DNA of 64,000 nt from Diploptera punctata (lineage: Eukaryota; Arthropoda; Insecta; Blattodea; Blaberidae). Within the stretch, counting starts at the first letter, position 1. Every line of letters starts with the position of its first letter. Positions 29,868 through 39,224 of this stretch are shown here, piece by piece. The notes below the pieces were generated by a model. It was not told where the DNA came from. It ran no database searches and saw nothing but the letters and a program-made list of their open reading frames with translations. Made by a program: the position numbers and the translations under genes. The stretch spans positions 456,001 through 520,000 of the forward strand of contig JASPKZ010005709.1 in the NCBI GenBank assembly GCA_030220185.1, written 5' to 3'.

Positions 29868-30468
29868 TTAATTTAACAAAGGGGATTCATTCAAATCAAG
29901 TTGAGAATTTAACAGTTTGTTACTACTTTTAAATTTATTAATTTCTACAGCCTCCAAAAGATCTAACTTCTTACCCTTATCACAAATATGTAAAATTTCA
30001 AAATTTGGATCGAAACAATGATTAAATTGGAATAGGTGGTTAGCATATTTTGAATTTTCTAAATTTCTGTTATATGCTCTCATGTGTTCCTTTATCCGAG
30101 AGATAAAAGGTCTACCAGTTTGTCCTATATAGACATTGTCACATGTGCCACACTTCAATTTATATACACCTGATAATTTTTCTTTTTTTGTTTTGGTTTT
30201 ATTGTTTTTTTATTATATTTTGTAGAGTTTTATTAGTTTTAAATGCCACATTAATGTTCAACTTTTTAAAGTGTTTAGATATTTTATTTGAAAGTGGGCC
30301 TATGTGTGACATTACGACATATTTCTTTATGTTTTCTTTGGGTAAAGGAAAAACTTTGTTAATTGCTTTTTTGTAATGAACCTTCTTAATTAAACATTCT
30401 ATAATTTCAGGGTCATAGCCATTATTAACAGCCAATTGTTTAATAATATTCAATTCATTATTATACAT
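29868..30468 (-). pseudogene. PLE lineage 2: linker and GIY-YIG endonuclease
   Basis: Minus strand from 30468: IIKQLAVNNGYDPEIIECLI then NINVAFKTNKTLQNI, the linker between reverse transcriptase and endonuclease in Penelope-like elements. After a frameshift near 30180-30199 (A-rich run) it continues LSGVYKLKCGTCDNVYIGQT, SRIKEHMRAYNRN, KYANHLFQFNHCFD, KLDLLEAVEINKF and ends before NESPLLN. The motifs G(V)Y and YIG, the C..C pair and the terminal E(A.E)..K are all present. The reverse transcriptase itself is missing. Confidence 0.85.
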
Positions 30469-30484
30469 ATTATGATAATGATAT

Positions 30485-30680
30485 TATGATAAATATGAAG
30501 TTGGAGCCAATATCCAGGAACAATAACATAAAATTCAACATTCTGAAAAAGCTGACGATAGTATATATGATAAACCGAAAATATTCAAATAGAACACAAC
30601 AAGTTATGAGGTAAGATGACTCAGGATTCACCTTATTTATTAAGAAGAACCTCATAATGTTACTTCCTATTGTAATTTAT
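30485..30680 (+). repeat. PLE right arm, partner of 28795-29225
   Basis: Contains AAGCTGACGATAGTATATAT, GAAAATATTC (decayed core), AGTTATGAGGTAAGATGACT and the terminus AACCTCATAATGTTACTTCC. Confidence 0.65.
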
Positions 30681-31243
30681 TAAGAACATTATTTAGTTGA
30701 TAAATTTAATATCATGAATTTACAAGGAAAATCAACTAGCTCTATTTTCTATGAAACAAATATTTTCCTTCCATTCATTAAATTTACATTTGGTTTGACG
30801 AACAAGTGTGATTGATCTCTGTTACTGCACACAGTCAACATCGGCAATTAATAGCATCTTTCAAACAAACAACCGAACTAACTTCACAAGGAGTCTTCGT
30901 GGTCTCAAACAACAATCTATCAAATAAATTTGAAGAGAAAAATTTTCGCCTAGACCGGGACTCGAACCCGGGACCCTTGGCTTTCCGGGCCGGTTCGAGT
31001 CCCGGTCTAGGCGAAAATTTTTCTCTTCAAATTTAATTTATCTTTCATTGAGAAATGTTAAATTAATAATAAAAACATCATTAGAGGCCTTACTGGCTTT
31101 TAAAGTAATGTTAAATTTCCAATAAATGTCTTCTTAACTAAGAAGCCGCCATTTGCAAAGATAGAAACAATGGTTTCAAAAGCATTTGGCGTTAGGGAAT
31201 TACAACGTATATAAGAGAAAAATTTGCGTCTAGATCGTAACTC

Positions 31244-31316
31244 GCCTCGGTAGCTCAGTTGGTAGAGCACTTGGCCCGGAAAGCCAAGGGTCCCGGGTTC
31301 GAGTCCCGGTCTAGGC
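31244..31316 (+). ncRNA. tRNA-like core in tandem array, unit 1
   Basis: Same 73-nt sequence as units 2 (31548-31620) and 4 (32008-32080). Acceptor GCCTCGG/TCTAGGC with one mismatch; loop CCGGAAA; box B GGTTCGAGTCC. The flanks extend the acceptor stem by about 22 bp (two mismatches). Confidence 0.65.
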
Positions 31317-31547
31317 GAAAATTTTTCTCTTCAAATTTAATTTATCTTTCATTGAGAAATGTTAAATTAATAATAAAAACATCATTAGAGGCCTTACTGG
31401 CTTTTAAAGTAATGTTAAATTTCCAATAAATGTCTTCTTAACTAAGAAGCCGCCATTTGCAAAGATAGAAACAATGGTTTCAAAAGCATTTGGCGTTAGG
31501 GAATTACAACGTATATAAGAGAAAAATTTGCGTCTAGATCGTAACTC

Positions 31548-31620
31548 GCCTCGGTAGCTCAGTTGGTAGAGCACTTGGCCCGGAAAGCCAAGGGTCCCGG
31601 GTTCGAGTCCCGGTCTAGGC
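31548..31620 (+). ncRNA. tRNA-like core in tandem array, unit 2
   Basis: Identical in sequence to the core at 31244-31316, exactly 304 bp downstream. Confidence 0.65.
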
Positions 31621-32007
31621 GAAAATTTTTCTCTTCAAATTTAATTTATCTTTCATTGAGAAATGTTAAATTAATAATAAAAACATCAAATCTATCAAAT
31701 AACTTGACATTATTGGCAGCATGATAGCGACAATTATATACTCAAAATGTATGCCAAAGTTAAGCTAACAAAAATGAAGAGCTCCCTCAAAAAAAGATAT
31801 AATTTATCCTTCTATGAGAAGTGTTAAATTAATAATAAAAATCGTCAATAGAAGCCCTACTGGCTATAAAGTAGTGTTAAATTCCCAATAAATGTCTTCT
31901 TAACTAAGAAGCCGCCATTTGCAAAGATAGAAGCTATGGTTTCAAGCATTTGGTGCGAGGGAATTACAACGTACATAAGAGAAAAATTTGCGTCTAGATC
32001 GTAACTC

Positions 32008-32080
32008 GCCTCGGTAGCTCAGTTGGTAGAGCACTTGGCCCGGAAAGCCAAGGGTCCCGGGTTCGAGTCCCGGTCTAGGC
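32008..32080 (+). ncRNA. tRNA-like core in array, diverged unit
   Basis: The core is identical to the other units although the 200-bp body has diverged, suggesting that the core is more conserved than its surroundings, or that it was converted. Confidence 0.6.
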
Positions 32081-32112
32081 GAAAATTTTTCTCTTCAAAT
32101 ATAAAAGATATA

Positions 32113-32412
32113 AGCATTCATCTCCATAAATAAAACCAAAACAATGGCAATTTAATGGAAACAGATGTAATGAGAAGTAAAATTGTTATTAACAATAAAA
32201 TAATAGATATAATGGATGAGATTGAACACAGAAGGCTAAAATGGTATGGACACGTTAGAAGAATGCATGGAAAACTGAAAGAAGGAACAGAAAAGCAAGA
32301 CCAAGAACAACCTGGAAGAAAAACATTCAAAATCCAATGAGGAAATTTGGTGTAACAGATGAAGACACAGAGGACAGAGAACGATGGAGAACTTTAATTA
32401 AGGGAAATTTGT
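32113..32412 (+). pseudogene. Non-LTR reverse transcriptase C-terminal fragment
   Basis: Reads IVINNKIIDIMDEIEHRRLK, WYGHVRRMHGKLKEGTE (the RRLKW.GHVRRM motif), then a decayed end near 32410. A second small piece of this kind lies at 32500-32600. Confidence 0.7.
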
Positions 32413-32499
32413 AAATGTTTGTTGCAAACTGATAGTCTGTAGTCATTATATTTATTTATTTATTTTTAATTCATGTTAATTACTAAGATTGGTTGGAGA

Positions 32500-32600
32500 A
32501 ACCCCTCAATGACGAGGAAAATTCTCAAAATGAAAAAAAAATAATAGAACAAGTAAATGCATTCAACTACTTAGGAAACTTAATATCATATGGATGGTGT
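32500..32600 (+). pseudogene. Short non-LTR reverse transcriptase piece
   Basis: Reads IIEQVNAFNYLGNLISY, the (F)NYLG motif of the same family as 1035-1170. Confidence 0.5.
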
Positions 32601-32604
32601 TATG

Positions 32605-33124
32605 CATCAACCAGCTATGTGTCATTATCTAAGTTTCGAGAAAACATGTTTAAAGTTTGTCATTCTTCACTAATTATTGTAGTGCCAAACTAACAATACC
32701 GGATATTGCAAGTTATTTTCTTGTTTGACAGTTATGCATCAACAATCTAAGAGCAGGAATATTTGGCCTTTAGCTGCATGATGCAAAATTTAGATTAGCA
32801 TTTATGAAGATCTGGTTTCATAGCCATTTGTTGCAAAACATAGAATCTCTGATAGGACTGATGGTTTTTTAATTTTTCTTTAATAATAAGGCTATATTTA
32901 AAGATTTTGTGCTAAAAGTGTGCGTACACTTACTTCATGAGCCAGTGCAACAGATGGCATCAAAATCTCAATTTAAAAAAAAAATCGCTTAGCTGGTTTA
33001 TGCATAACATCATCCATATGTCAGAGACCCAAACTTTAAAATTTAAATTTCTCAAAAATAAAATTAATGGATTTAGCTGGTTTTCCTTGTAAGCCCATGA
33101 CATGATACTGTAGAGATATAATTT
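32605..33124. other. Intron, nothing recognised
   Basis: AT-rich; no supported feature. Confidence 0.45.
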
Positions 33125-33455
33125 ATAATTTCTATACTCAAGATATTTCAATTTTAAAATTTGTACCTTATAAAACAGTCATCCTCAACTACGATAACTT
33201 CTGTTATAAACGTCGTCACACTATTAATTTATCAAGGAAGCAGAAAATAAAAATATGTTAAATGAGAACACACCCAACAACCAAAGCTGTCTGTAGAAAT
33301 ATACAAATAATTTCAGTACCATAAGAATTTCTGAGGATGAAACATGGCTTTGAAAGGCCTAGAATTTTAATAGTGTGACAACGTTTATAACAGAAGTTAT
33401 TATAGTAGAGGACAACTGTTTTATAAGGTATAAATTTTAAAATTGAAATAATTTT
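33125..33455. mobile_element. PLE-related inverted repeat (GGCC type)
   Basis: The left arm (33130-33235, minus) and right arm (33362-33455) are inverted copies sharing AACTTCTGTTATAAACG and ACCTTATAAAACAGT. A hammerhead fold lies between them at 33324-33368 on the plus strand. Related to 36340-36445. Confidence 0.68.
33324..33368 (+). ncRNA. Hammerhead-like ribozyme, GGCC type
   Basis: Stem I AGAATTT / GAATTTT (7 pairs, two G-U), CTGAGGA (33331-33337), a weak stem II, GAAA (33352-33355), self-complementary GGCC, TA. The core is intact; stem II is poor. Confidence 0.6.
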
Positions 33456-33539
33456 AACCTCAACGGTGTTCAAACATGATTAGTAAAAGTATACGCTCAA
33501 GATATTCTAACTAAAAAAGTTGTTTTTAGATTATTGAAG

Positions 33540-33840
33540 GTTAGTATTAATTAAATAAAAATAAAATGTAGTTTTATTTGATTTTCATATTTATTATATA
33601 ATTCAGTGACAGCTGTTTCGGTACACTGTACCTTCTTCAGACATGTTAACAAATTATGAATTGTGTTCTAACTGATCTAAGCAACAATACAACAATATTT
33701 ATTTAATTTTTTTTAAATTTAAAAAACAGCTGTCCCTGAATTATATAATAAATATGAAAATCAAATAAAACTATGTTTTATTTTTATTTAATTAATAAAT
33801 ATGGATTTTCATCAAGTAAACACCAACTCAATTGATTATG
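33540..33840. mobile_element. PLE lineage 2 ends, inverted pair
   Basis: The left part carries the full ribozyme (33600-33662, minus); the right part (33725-33840) is an inverted copy beginning CAGCTGTCCCTGAATTATAT and extending to ATCAAGTAAACACCAACTCA, which recurs at 29270. No coding sequence. Confidence 0.7.
33600..33662 (-). ncRNA. Hammerhead ribozyme, PLE lineage 2, second copy
   Basis: Identical in all core elements to 29357-29419: CTGAAGA, GGTAC AGT GTACC, GAAA, CAGCTG, TC, outer stem AATTCA/TGAATT. Confidence 0.75.
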
Positions 33841-34490
33841 AAAGTTAGTATATAATTGTGCATTTGTTTACCACATAAATAAATTCTCCACTCTCTTGAG
33901 CATCTATATTTAGGCCGGTATTCAAGAACCAAGCTCTCTAGGCCACGCCATCTCCGTCTTCCGTAAGCTGAGACTCTCATCTTTCGATTGTTCCCAGAAA
34001 CTTTTTTTTTAAGAAATATATGTTAGCACATGATGTTGAATAGAGTGAGCCAGTTAGAGTAGGTTCTGCATGACCCACATAATTAACCATGGAGAGACGG
34101 GCTGAGAGCTCCTCTTCATGGAAAACTTGGTTCTTGAATACCAGCCTTAGTGTTAAAACTGAAAGTCATTATAGCTTTGTTATTACATCAACTACAAACA
34201 CACTAATATGCACTAAAACTAGTTCAAGCACACTTTATAAATAGATAAAGAATATTCAGAGATTCATGTCTTCCATGTCTTTTGGGCTAAATGGCCATGG
34301 TCTGGTTTTATTAATAAATGAAAGACATGAATGTAGACCTGCTGTTAAAGTCTACAATTTTACATAATATTCAGAGGGTCCAAATAAATATAAAAAAAAG
34401 TTATAATATAAAATTATTAAATTCTGTACCCTGTTTGTAGTCTCCTCAACTATTAAAATAATTAAAACATTGTAAGTCTTAGATTTAATC
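33841..34490. other. Intron, nothing recognised
   Basis: No repeat or coding feature recognised. Confidence 0.45.
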
Positions 34491-34907
34491 GGCCGTGGTG
34501 GACTAGTGGTTATGCTCCTTGCCTCTGGTCCCGAGGGTCGCGGGTTCAAACCCGGCCAGAGTCGATGGATTTTTTTTAGGATGGAAAAATCCAAGGAGCA
34601 AGTCCTCTGGGAGGGACTTTAAGCTGTGGGTCCCGAGTCTGAAGATTTTCAGGCTCGTAAAAAATCCTTAAGCCTGAATAAAAAGGCCTCTAAGCAAAAT
34701 TTACCAAATTTTCCCGTCCTAGTATTACCTTGGTTTCCTAGATATCAGTATGAGGCAGAACGCTGACCACGGACCACTCAAATGACATCTATATGAAAAC
34801 AAGTGTAATTAAATTAGTATGGTTCAAATTCTTCCCTGTAGGGGGAGACTGCCTAAATCTCTGTTAAGGGAAACTTGGGCTTACAAGATTACAAGAAGAA
34901 GTCTTGA
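34491..34907 (+). mobile_element. SINE-E (tRNA-derived, AAG tail)
   Basis: Starts GGCCGTGGTGGACTAGTGGT (box A), box B GGGTTCAAACCCGGC, a body of about 340 bp and an AAGAAGAAG tail. The flanks CTTAGATTTAA and CTTGATTTAA suggest an imperfect target duplication. The tail type resembles that of the (GAA)n non-LTR ends at 9.7, 55.8 and 59.0 kb, a possible mobilising partner. Confidence 0.75.
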
Positions 34908-34924
34908 TTTAAACAACAATTTCA

Positions 34925-35137
34925 TCATCATCATCTGCAGTCATACAGTCCTTTTAGTTTAGCCTTGACCTCCTTAAGAATTGTGCTCAATTCTCTCTTT
35001 GCAAAGCTCTCTGTCTCCATCTCTTAATTCCTGTCTTCACAAGGTCATCCTACACATCATCTAACCACAATAATTTGGGTCTTCCAACTTTCCTTTTACC
35101 ACTTGGTTTGGCATCTAATAATATTTTAGGAATTCTA
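34925..35137 (-). pseudogene. Non-LTR C-terminal part, left piece
   Basis: Minus strand reads IPKILLDAKPSGKRKVGRPK, LLWLDDV, DLVKTGIKRWRQRA, ending with a CAT-rich tail. The upstream piece is at 35707-35855, separated by inserted tRNA-cored repeats. Confidence 0.7.
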
Positions 35138-35705
35138 TTATTATATTTGAAGAGAAAAATTATATGCTCTCTTTTACACTGTTAATTCCCGATCGCCGAA
35201 TGCTACGAGCATTTGCTTGATCATGCAAATGGCAGCTTCTTGTTTAAGAAGACATTTATTGGGAATTTACACTACTTTATAAAGCCAGTAGGGCTTCTTT
35301 TGATGTTTTTATTATTAATTTAACACTTCTCACTGAAGAATAAATTATATTTGAAGAGAAAAATTATACGCTTAGACTGGGGTTTGAACCAGAACCTTTG
35401 GCTTTCTAGGCCAATGCTCTACCACTGAGCTAACTGAGAAACTCCAATCTAAATGCAAATTTTTTCTCTTATACACTGATAATACCCGATTGCTGAATGC
35501 GAATCGATCACGCATTCTATTATTATATTTGAAGAGAAAAATTATATGCTCAGACCGGAGTTTGAACCCAGGACCTTTTGCACTCTAGGCAAATGCTCTA
35601 CCAAGTGAGCTATCTGAGGAACTCCAATCTAAACGCAAATCCTTCTCTTATATATGCTGTTAATTCCCATGCACCAAATGCTATGAAGCCATTGCTTCCA
35701 TCTTG
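35138..35705 (-). mobile_element. Two tRNA-cored units inserted in a non-LTR fragment
   Basis: Minus-strand cores at about 35371-35447 and 35550-35622, each bordered by GAAGAGAAAAATTATA.GCT and TTTTTCTCTTATA. ATTCTATTATTATATTTGAA occurs at both 35134 and 35512, showing a partial duplication. Confidence 0.72.
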
Positions 35706-35706
35706 C

Positions 35707-35855
35707 GAATGTTTATCCTGATGATGTGACCCAGCCACTCCAACTGTCTGATTTTTATATCAGTGACAATATTTGGATCCTTGTATAATACTTGTAATTT
35801 AGAGTTGGTCCTGATTTTCCAAATTCCCCTATCATAAACAGGGTCATACATTTTT
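35707..35855 (-). pseudogene. Non-LTR C-terminal part, right piece
   Basis: Minus strand: YDRGIWKIRTNSKLQVLYKD, IKIRQLEWLGHIIRINI. In order it precedes the 34925-35137 piece, so one element was split by the tRNA-cored insertion. Confidence 0.68.
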
Positions 35856-35864
35856 TATTTTGTT

Positions 35865-36195
35865 TAGTTGTTTCTTGACTCACCTCATACTTCTTAACTC
35901 CCTCGCATATCTAGATTTTGTCACTGTTTTGTGACATTCTCAATGCTGTTCACGTTCACAACTGACGTTAAATGGTCTCCTCTCCTGTAGACTGACCTCC
36001 GCGCCGTCAGATGGCGGTCTGCAGGAGAGGAGACCATTGGATGTCAGTTGTGAACGTGAACAGCATTGAGAATGTCACAAAACAGTGACGAAATCTAGAT
36101 ATGAAAGGGAGTTAAGAAGTATGAGGTGAGACAAGAAACAACTAAACAAAATTAAAATAAACCTCATAGTGTTATTACCAACCTACATAACTCCA
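35865..36195. mobile_element. PLE palindrome (TCTAGA type)
   Basis: Arms of about 145 bp meet near 36008 inside the coding end (GACCTCCGCGCC, complement GGCGGTCTGCAGG). The right arm has the variant core CATTGAGAA, stem II GTCAC/GTGAC, GAAA, TCTAGA, TA, then AGTATGAGGTGAG and AACCTCATAGTGTTATTACC. Confidence 0.82.
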
Positions 36196-36352
36196 TAAAT
36201 GTTTGTTAAGATTTTCCTTTCCCAAGTGTTTAAAATAGTTATTGCTCGTTCAGGTAGGGTTTGATTTTAAACAAAAATGCACCTGGTACAGACAACCCTA
36301 TCTACATGATCATCACTAATCGGTCAGTAGCTGGACAGTAGTGAACAATCTT

Positions 36353-36387
36353 TTGCTGAAGATGGAATGGTCCCGAAAGGCCTACAA
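36353..36387 (+). ncRNA. Hammerhead ribozyme, GGCC type
   Basis: Stem I TTG/CAA, CTGAAGA (36356-36362), stem II GGA ATGG TCC, GAAA (36375-36378), GGCC, TA. Short stems but complete core. Confidence 0.6.
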
Positions 36388-36389
36388 TA

Positions 36390-36858
36390 TGTTATTATTT
36401 TAACAATTGTGGAGACTGTATACAAGGTATATAATTTTATACTTTTTATATTGTGACATATTTCAATAGAATATTACCATGAAATTTATTAGCATTTTCT
36501 AAACAAATACACAACATATCTAAAGAACAAACACCATTTACAAAATAATAAAAAGTGCTTGGTTAATGATATATGAAGATGTGTCAGAAATTATATACTG
36601 TAAGTGCAGGTCAGGCATAAATAAATAAAAAAAAAATTAGTAGATTAATTTGTGGCAGATATAGCAGGAAAATTCAAGAAGAACTGACCAACAGGTAGGT
36701 AGGTAGGTAGGTAGGTAGGTATAGTGAATGGACAAGATTTTTATATTCTTGAATAATCCTTTCATCCAGGTGACCACAAACACTTTTTGCAGAAGCAATA
36801 TAGCCCTTATAGGGGCAAAAAGGGTCCTGTTTGATGTCAAATATGTAAATATTAAGAT
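36390..36858. other. Intron with (GGTA)n microsatellite at 36693-36720
   Basis: Seven GGTA/TAGG units near 36693-36720. Nothing else recognised. Confidence 0.6.
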
Positions 36859-36901
36859 TAAAATTAAAATTCTTTTATTTCACCTCATATCCAGTGTTCT
36901 A

Positions 36902-36945
36902 ATTAAACCGGTTTCAAAAACCTAGCTGGTTTCATCTTCAGTAAT
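36902..36945 (-). ncRNA. Hammerhead ribozyme, CCGG/TT type, minus arm
   Basis: Minus strand: stem I ATTA/TAAT, CTGAAGA (36935-36941), stem II AAACC/GGTTT, GAAA, CCGG, TT. Confidence 0.68.
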
Positions 36946-37059
36946 ATCTCGAGCAATGTTATATCATTCAAGAGAAGTACCGTATATCTCGGCAGATAAG
37001 GCGACCTTCAGATAAGACGACGTATAGATTTTTGTCAAAGTTTTATAGTTTTAGCATAT

Positions 37060-37407
37060 CCATCCATAGTAATTCTGCCCGAAGGCAGGTCCTTCACTGC
37101 AATCATAGCATTTTCATGCTATGCTTGCAGCTTTACTAGGGAATTGTGTAGGTGTGGTAGCTTCCCGTTGCTTTCCACACCGGTGAAGGATGATGATGAT
37201 AATGATAATGGTAAGGATGATAATGATAAGGATGATGGCCATATGATTTTGGGGACCGTTTGGGCCTTAAAGTTTTCTGACATTTGTCTTACAGGTGAGG
37301 AAAAACCCTGATAAAAACCTCACCCAGAAAACTGCCCCGACCAGGGATCAAACCTGGGCCTGCTGTGTGACAAGGCAGCATGCTACCTCGAGACCACAGC
37401 GGTGGAC
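37060..37407 (-). mobile_element. SINE-A, full copy
   Basis: 348 bp with exact 11-bp target duplication TTTTAGCATAT (37049-37059, 37408-37418). The clearest copy for defining both ends of the family. Confidence 0.93.
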
Positions 37408-38312
37408 TTTTAGCATATATTTGTCCTATAAGACGACCCCCAAACTATCAACGGCCTATGAATTTAGTTTAGATCAGCGATTATTACTAGCTTACTGTAT
37501 AGCGTATACAAAATTACCGTATTCGTAATTTTTCAAATTAAATTTTATGTTATATATTGTTAATATTTTAACCCCTCATTATGATAAATAAATACATTTT
37601 TTTCATTCAACTGGCAACACTGCTACACTTTCGATAAGTTGTACCAACACGAGAGATGAGACCTGTCGCATGGAAGGTGGTAGAGGGGAAAGGAGATTGT
37701 TATGATAAGGAAGGAAGACTTGCCGCGTGAGAAATTTCTTGTTACGCTACTATCAAACCAAAAGATATAAGTTATCCGCATATTTAAATGTTATACAGTG
37801 CTCTTTGCATCATGCATAGTAACAATAACACTCTATCAATAATTAAAAGAAACAATGCAATATAAACAATAATGCCCATGTTTATTTACTACACAAAACA
37901 GACTGCAAAAGAATTGAATAACCGGATGTTTTCAGGATTGGTTTGATAGTAGCTGTACTCACGGGGATTCACTAAATCTCTAACAGTTCCTCCCCCCACA
38001 TGTTAACTGATCGGTTTCTCATCGTGCAACATTATGTCATTCGCAATCAGTGGTTGCACTGTTATTTGTGTGTCGCGTGTTCAAGTAATTTTTATTATTT
38101 GCTGATGATGATGATGAATGTGAGGATTTTGCAGGTCTTTAAATACACTGGTGAGTTAATTTTTTATTTTATAATGGTTTTAATTTATATGAATTTCAAT
38201 CTAATTTTTTTGTTTATATATTAAATTTGGGAATTTTTAACATTATGAGGTTCAATTAATGATAATTAAATGAATCATGATTTTTTCTTACCTCATACAT
38301 CTATGTTTCTTT

Positions 38313-38364
38313 AAACACAGCACTGCAGTATCGGCGACACTTTGTCGTCATCGTCAGCTGTTTT
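38313..38364 (-). ncRNA. Hammerhead-like fold, CTGCAG type, minus arm
   Basis: Mirror of 38953-39004 with the same elements: AAAACAG/CTGTGTTT, CTGACGA, CGACA/TGTCG, GATA, CTGCAG, TG. Confidence 0.58.
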
Positions 38365-38708
38365 CGACTGTCAATTTTTTCTCCTTTTTGCCGGTAATTA
38401 TCTAGACTGTCATCTGGTGTTCTTTTGAAGGAATTCCTCTTCAAACTGCCATCTGGTGTTATTTTGAATGAATCATTTCCTAAACTGCTATCTGTTGTAT
38501 TTTTGAAGAACTTTGTAATCAAGCTTGGTTCTTCCGGAATCTCAAAGTTCATAGTTCTAGTATGGTTTTTTTGAATATATATTTTTTCCCAAACTGTTAA
38601 ATCCAAAGGTTTAGATAGATGTTTTAAAAGTTTTGCTTCTTTTTCAATCCTATGATGCTCTAATAAACTATAGCTATAGCAAAACTTTTAAAACATCTAT
38701 CTAAACCT

Positions 38709-38963
38709 TTGGATTTAACAGTTTGGGAAAAAATATATATTCAAAAAAACCATACTAGAACTATGAACTTTGAGATTCCGGAAGAACCAAGCTTGATTAC
38801 AAAGTTCTTCAAAAATACAACAGATAGCAGTTTAGGAAATGATTCATTCAAAATAACACCAGATGGCAGTTTGAAGAGGAATTCCTTCAAAAGAACACCA
38901 GATGACAGTCTAGATAATTACCGGCAAAAAGGAGAAAAAATTGACAGTCGTGAAAACAGCTGA
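38709..38963 (+). pseudogene. PLE endonuclease C-terminal frame (plus arm)
   Basis: 84 codons, LDLTVWEKIYIQKNHTRTMN to DNYRQKGEKIDSRENS. It lacks the GIY-YIG motifs (truncated at the palindrome centre). Its TGA stop (38961-38963) lies inside the CTGACGA ribozyme core. Confidence 0.78.
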
Positions 38964-39004
38964 CGATGACGACAAAGTGTCGCCGATACTGCAGTGCTGT
39001 GTTT
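38953..39004 (+). ncRNA. Hammerhead-like fold, CTGCAG type
   Basis: Stem I AAAACAG / CTGTGTTT (7 of 8), CTGACGA (38960-38966), stem II CGACA AAG TGTCG, GATA, self-complementary CTGCAG, TG. GATA for GAAA and G at the cleavage position are unfavourable, so probably inactive. Confidence 0.6.
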
Positions 39005-39181
39005 AAAGAAACATGGATGTATGAGGTAAGAAAAAATCAGATTCATTTAATTATCATTAATTTTTTTGTATCTGTCCTCTAAGACGACCCTGGATTTTGG
39101 GGGCTTTTTTATGGTTCAACTATCGTCTTACCTGCCGAGGTATACGGTAGTTCTCCTGAATGACACACCATCAGTCGATAT

Positions 39182-39224
39182 ATTACTGAAGATGAAACCA
39201 CATAGGTTTTGAAACCGGTTTAAT
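39182..39224 (+). ncRNA. Hammerhead ribozyme, CCGG/TT type, plus arm
   Basis: Stem I ATTA (39182-39185) / TAAT (39221-39224), CTGAAGA, stem II AAACC ACATA GGTTT, GAAA (39211-39214), CCGG, TT. Confidence 0.68.

Larger units (their letters stand above)
30930..32105 (+). mobile_element. Array of tRNA-cored repeats, 304-bp period
   Basis: Cores at 30949-31014 (collapsed palindromic), 31244-31316, 31548-31620 and 32008-32080. The second and third units repeat with an exact 304-bp period and look identical. The 32008 unit is diverged in its body and preceded by about 115 bp of unrelated sequence (31690-31800). Each unit: 200-bp body, AAGAGAAAAATTTGCGTCTAGA, core, TCTAGGCGAAAATTTTTCTC. Confidence 0.85.
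38228..39062. mobile_element. PLE palindrome (CTGCAG type) with coding arms
   Basis: The minus copy (38228-38655) and plus copy (38675-39062) meet near 38665. Both encode PLDLTVWEKIYIQKNHTRTM, NFEIPEEPSLITKF, then a block of four short repeats (TPDGSL/TTDSSL-type units followed by N/D residues), an unusual Asn/Ser-rich extension of the GIY-YIG C terminus. Ribozyme folds lie at both outer ends. Confidence 0.85.
36980..39147. mobile_element. TA-inserting non-autonomous DNA element
   Basis: Terminal inverted repeats CCGTATATCTCGGCAGATAA and its partner (reverse CCGTATACCTCGGCAGGTAA), then GGCGAC/GACGAT; TA on both sides (36978-36979, 39148-39149). TIR style and TA target resemble pogo/Tigger-like MITEs. 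No transposase frame. Contains SINE-A (37060-37407) and a PLE palindrome (38228-39062); 37420-38227 holds nothing else recognisable. Confidence 0.75.

Noticed and set aside
31036..31243. Hammerhead in the 304-bp tRNA-cored unit
   Set aside because: GAAAC occurs (AGAAACAATGG) but no CTGANGA-like strand or stem II precedes it on either strand.
31244..32080. Cluster of three identical functional tRNA genes
   Set aside because: The 73-nt units have an acceptor mismatch, C instead of U at position 33, an anticodon stem one pair too long and a short variable region. They are embedded in a dispersed repeat with inverted flanks, so tRNA-like repeat cores are more likely.
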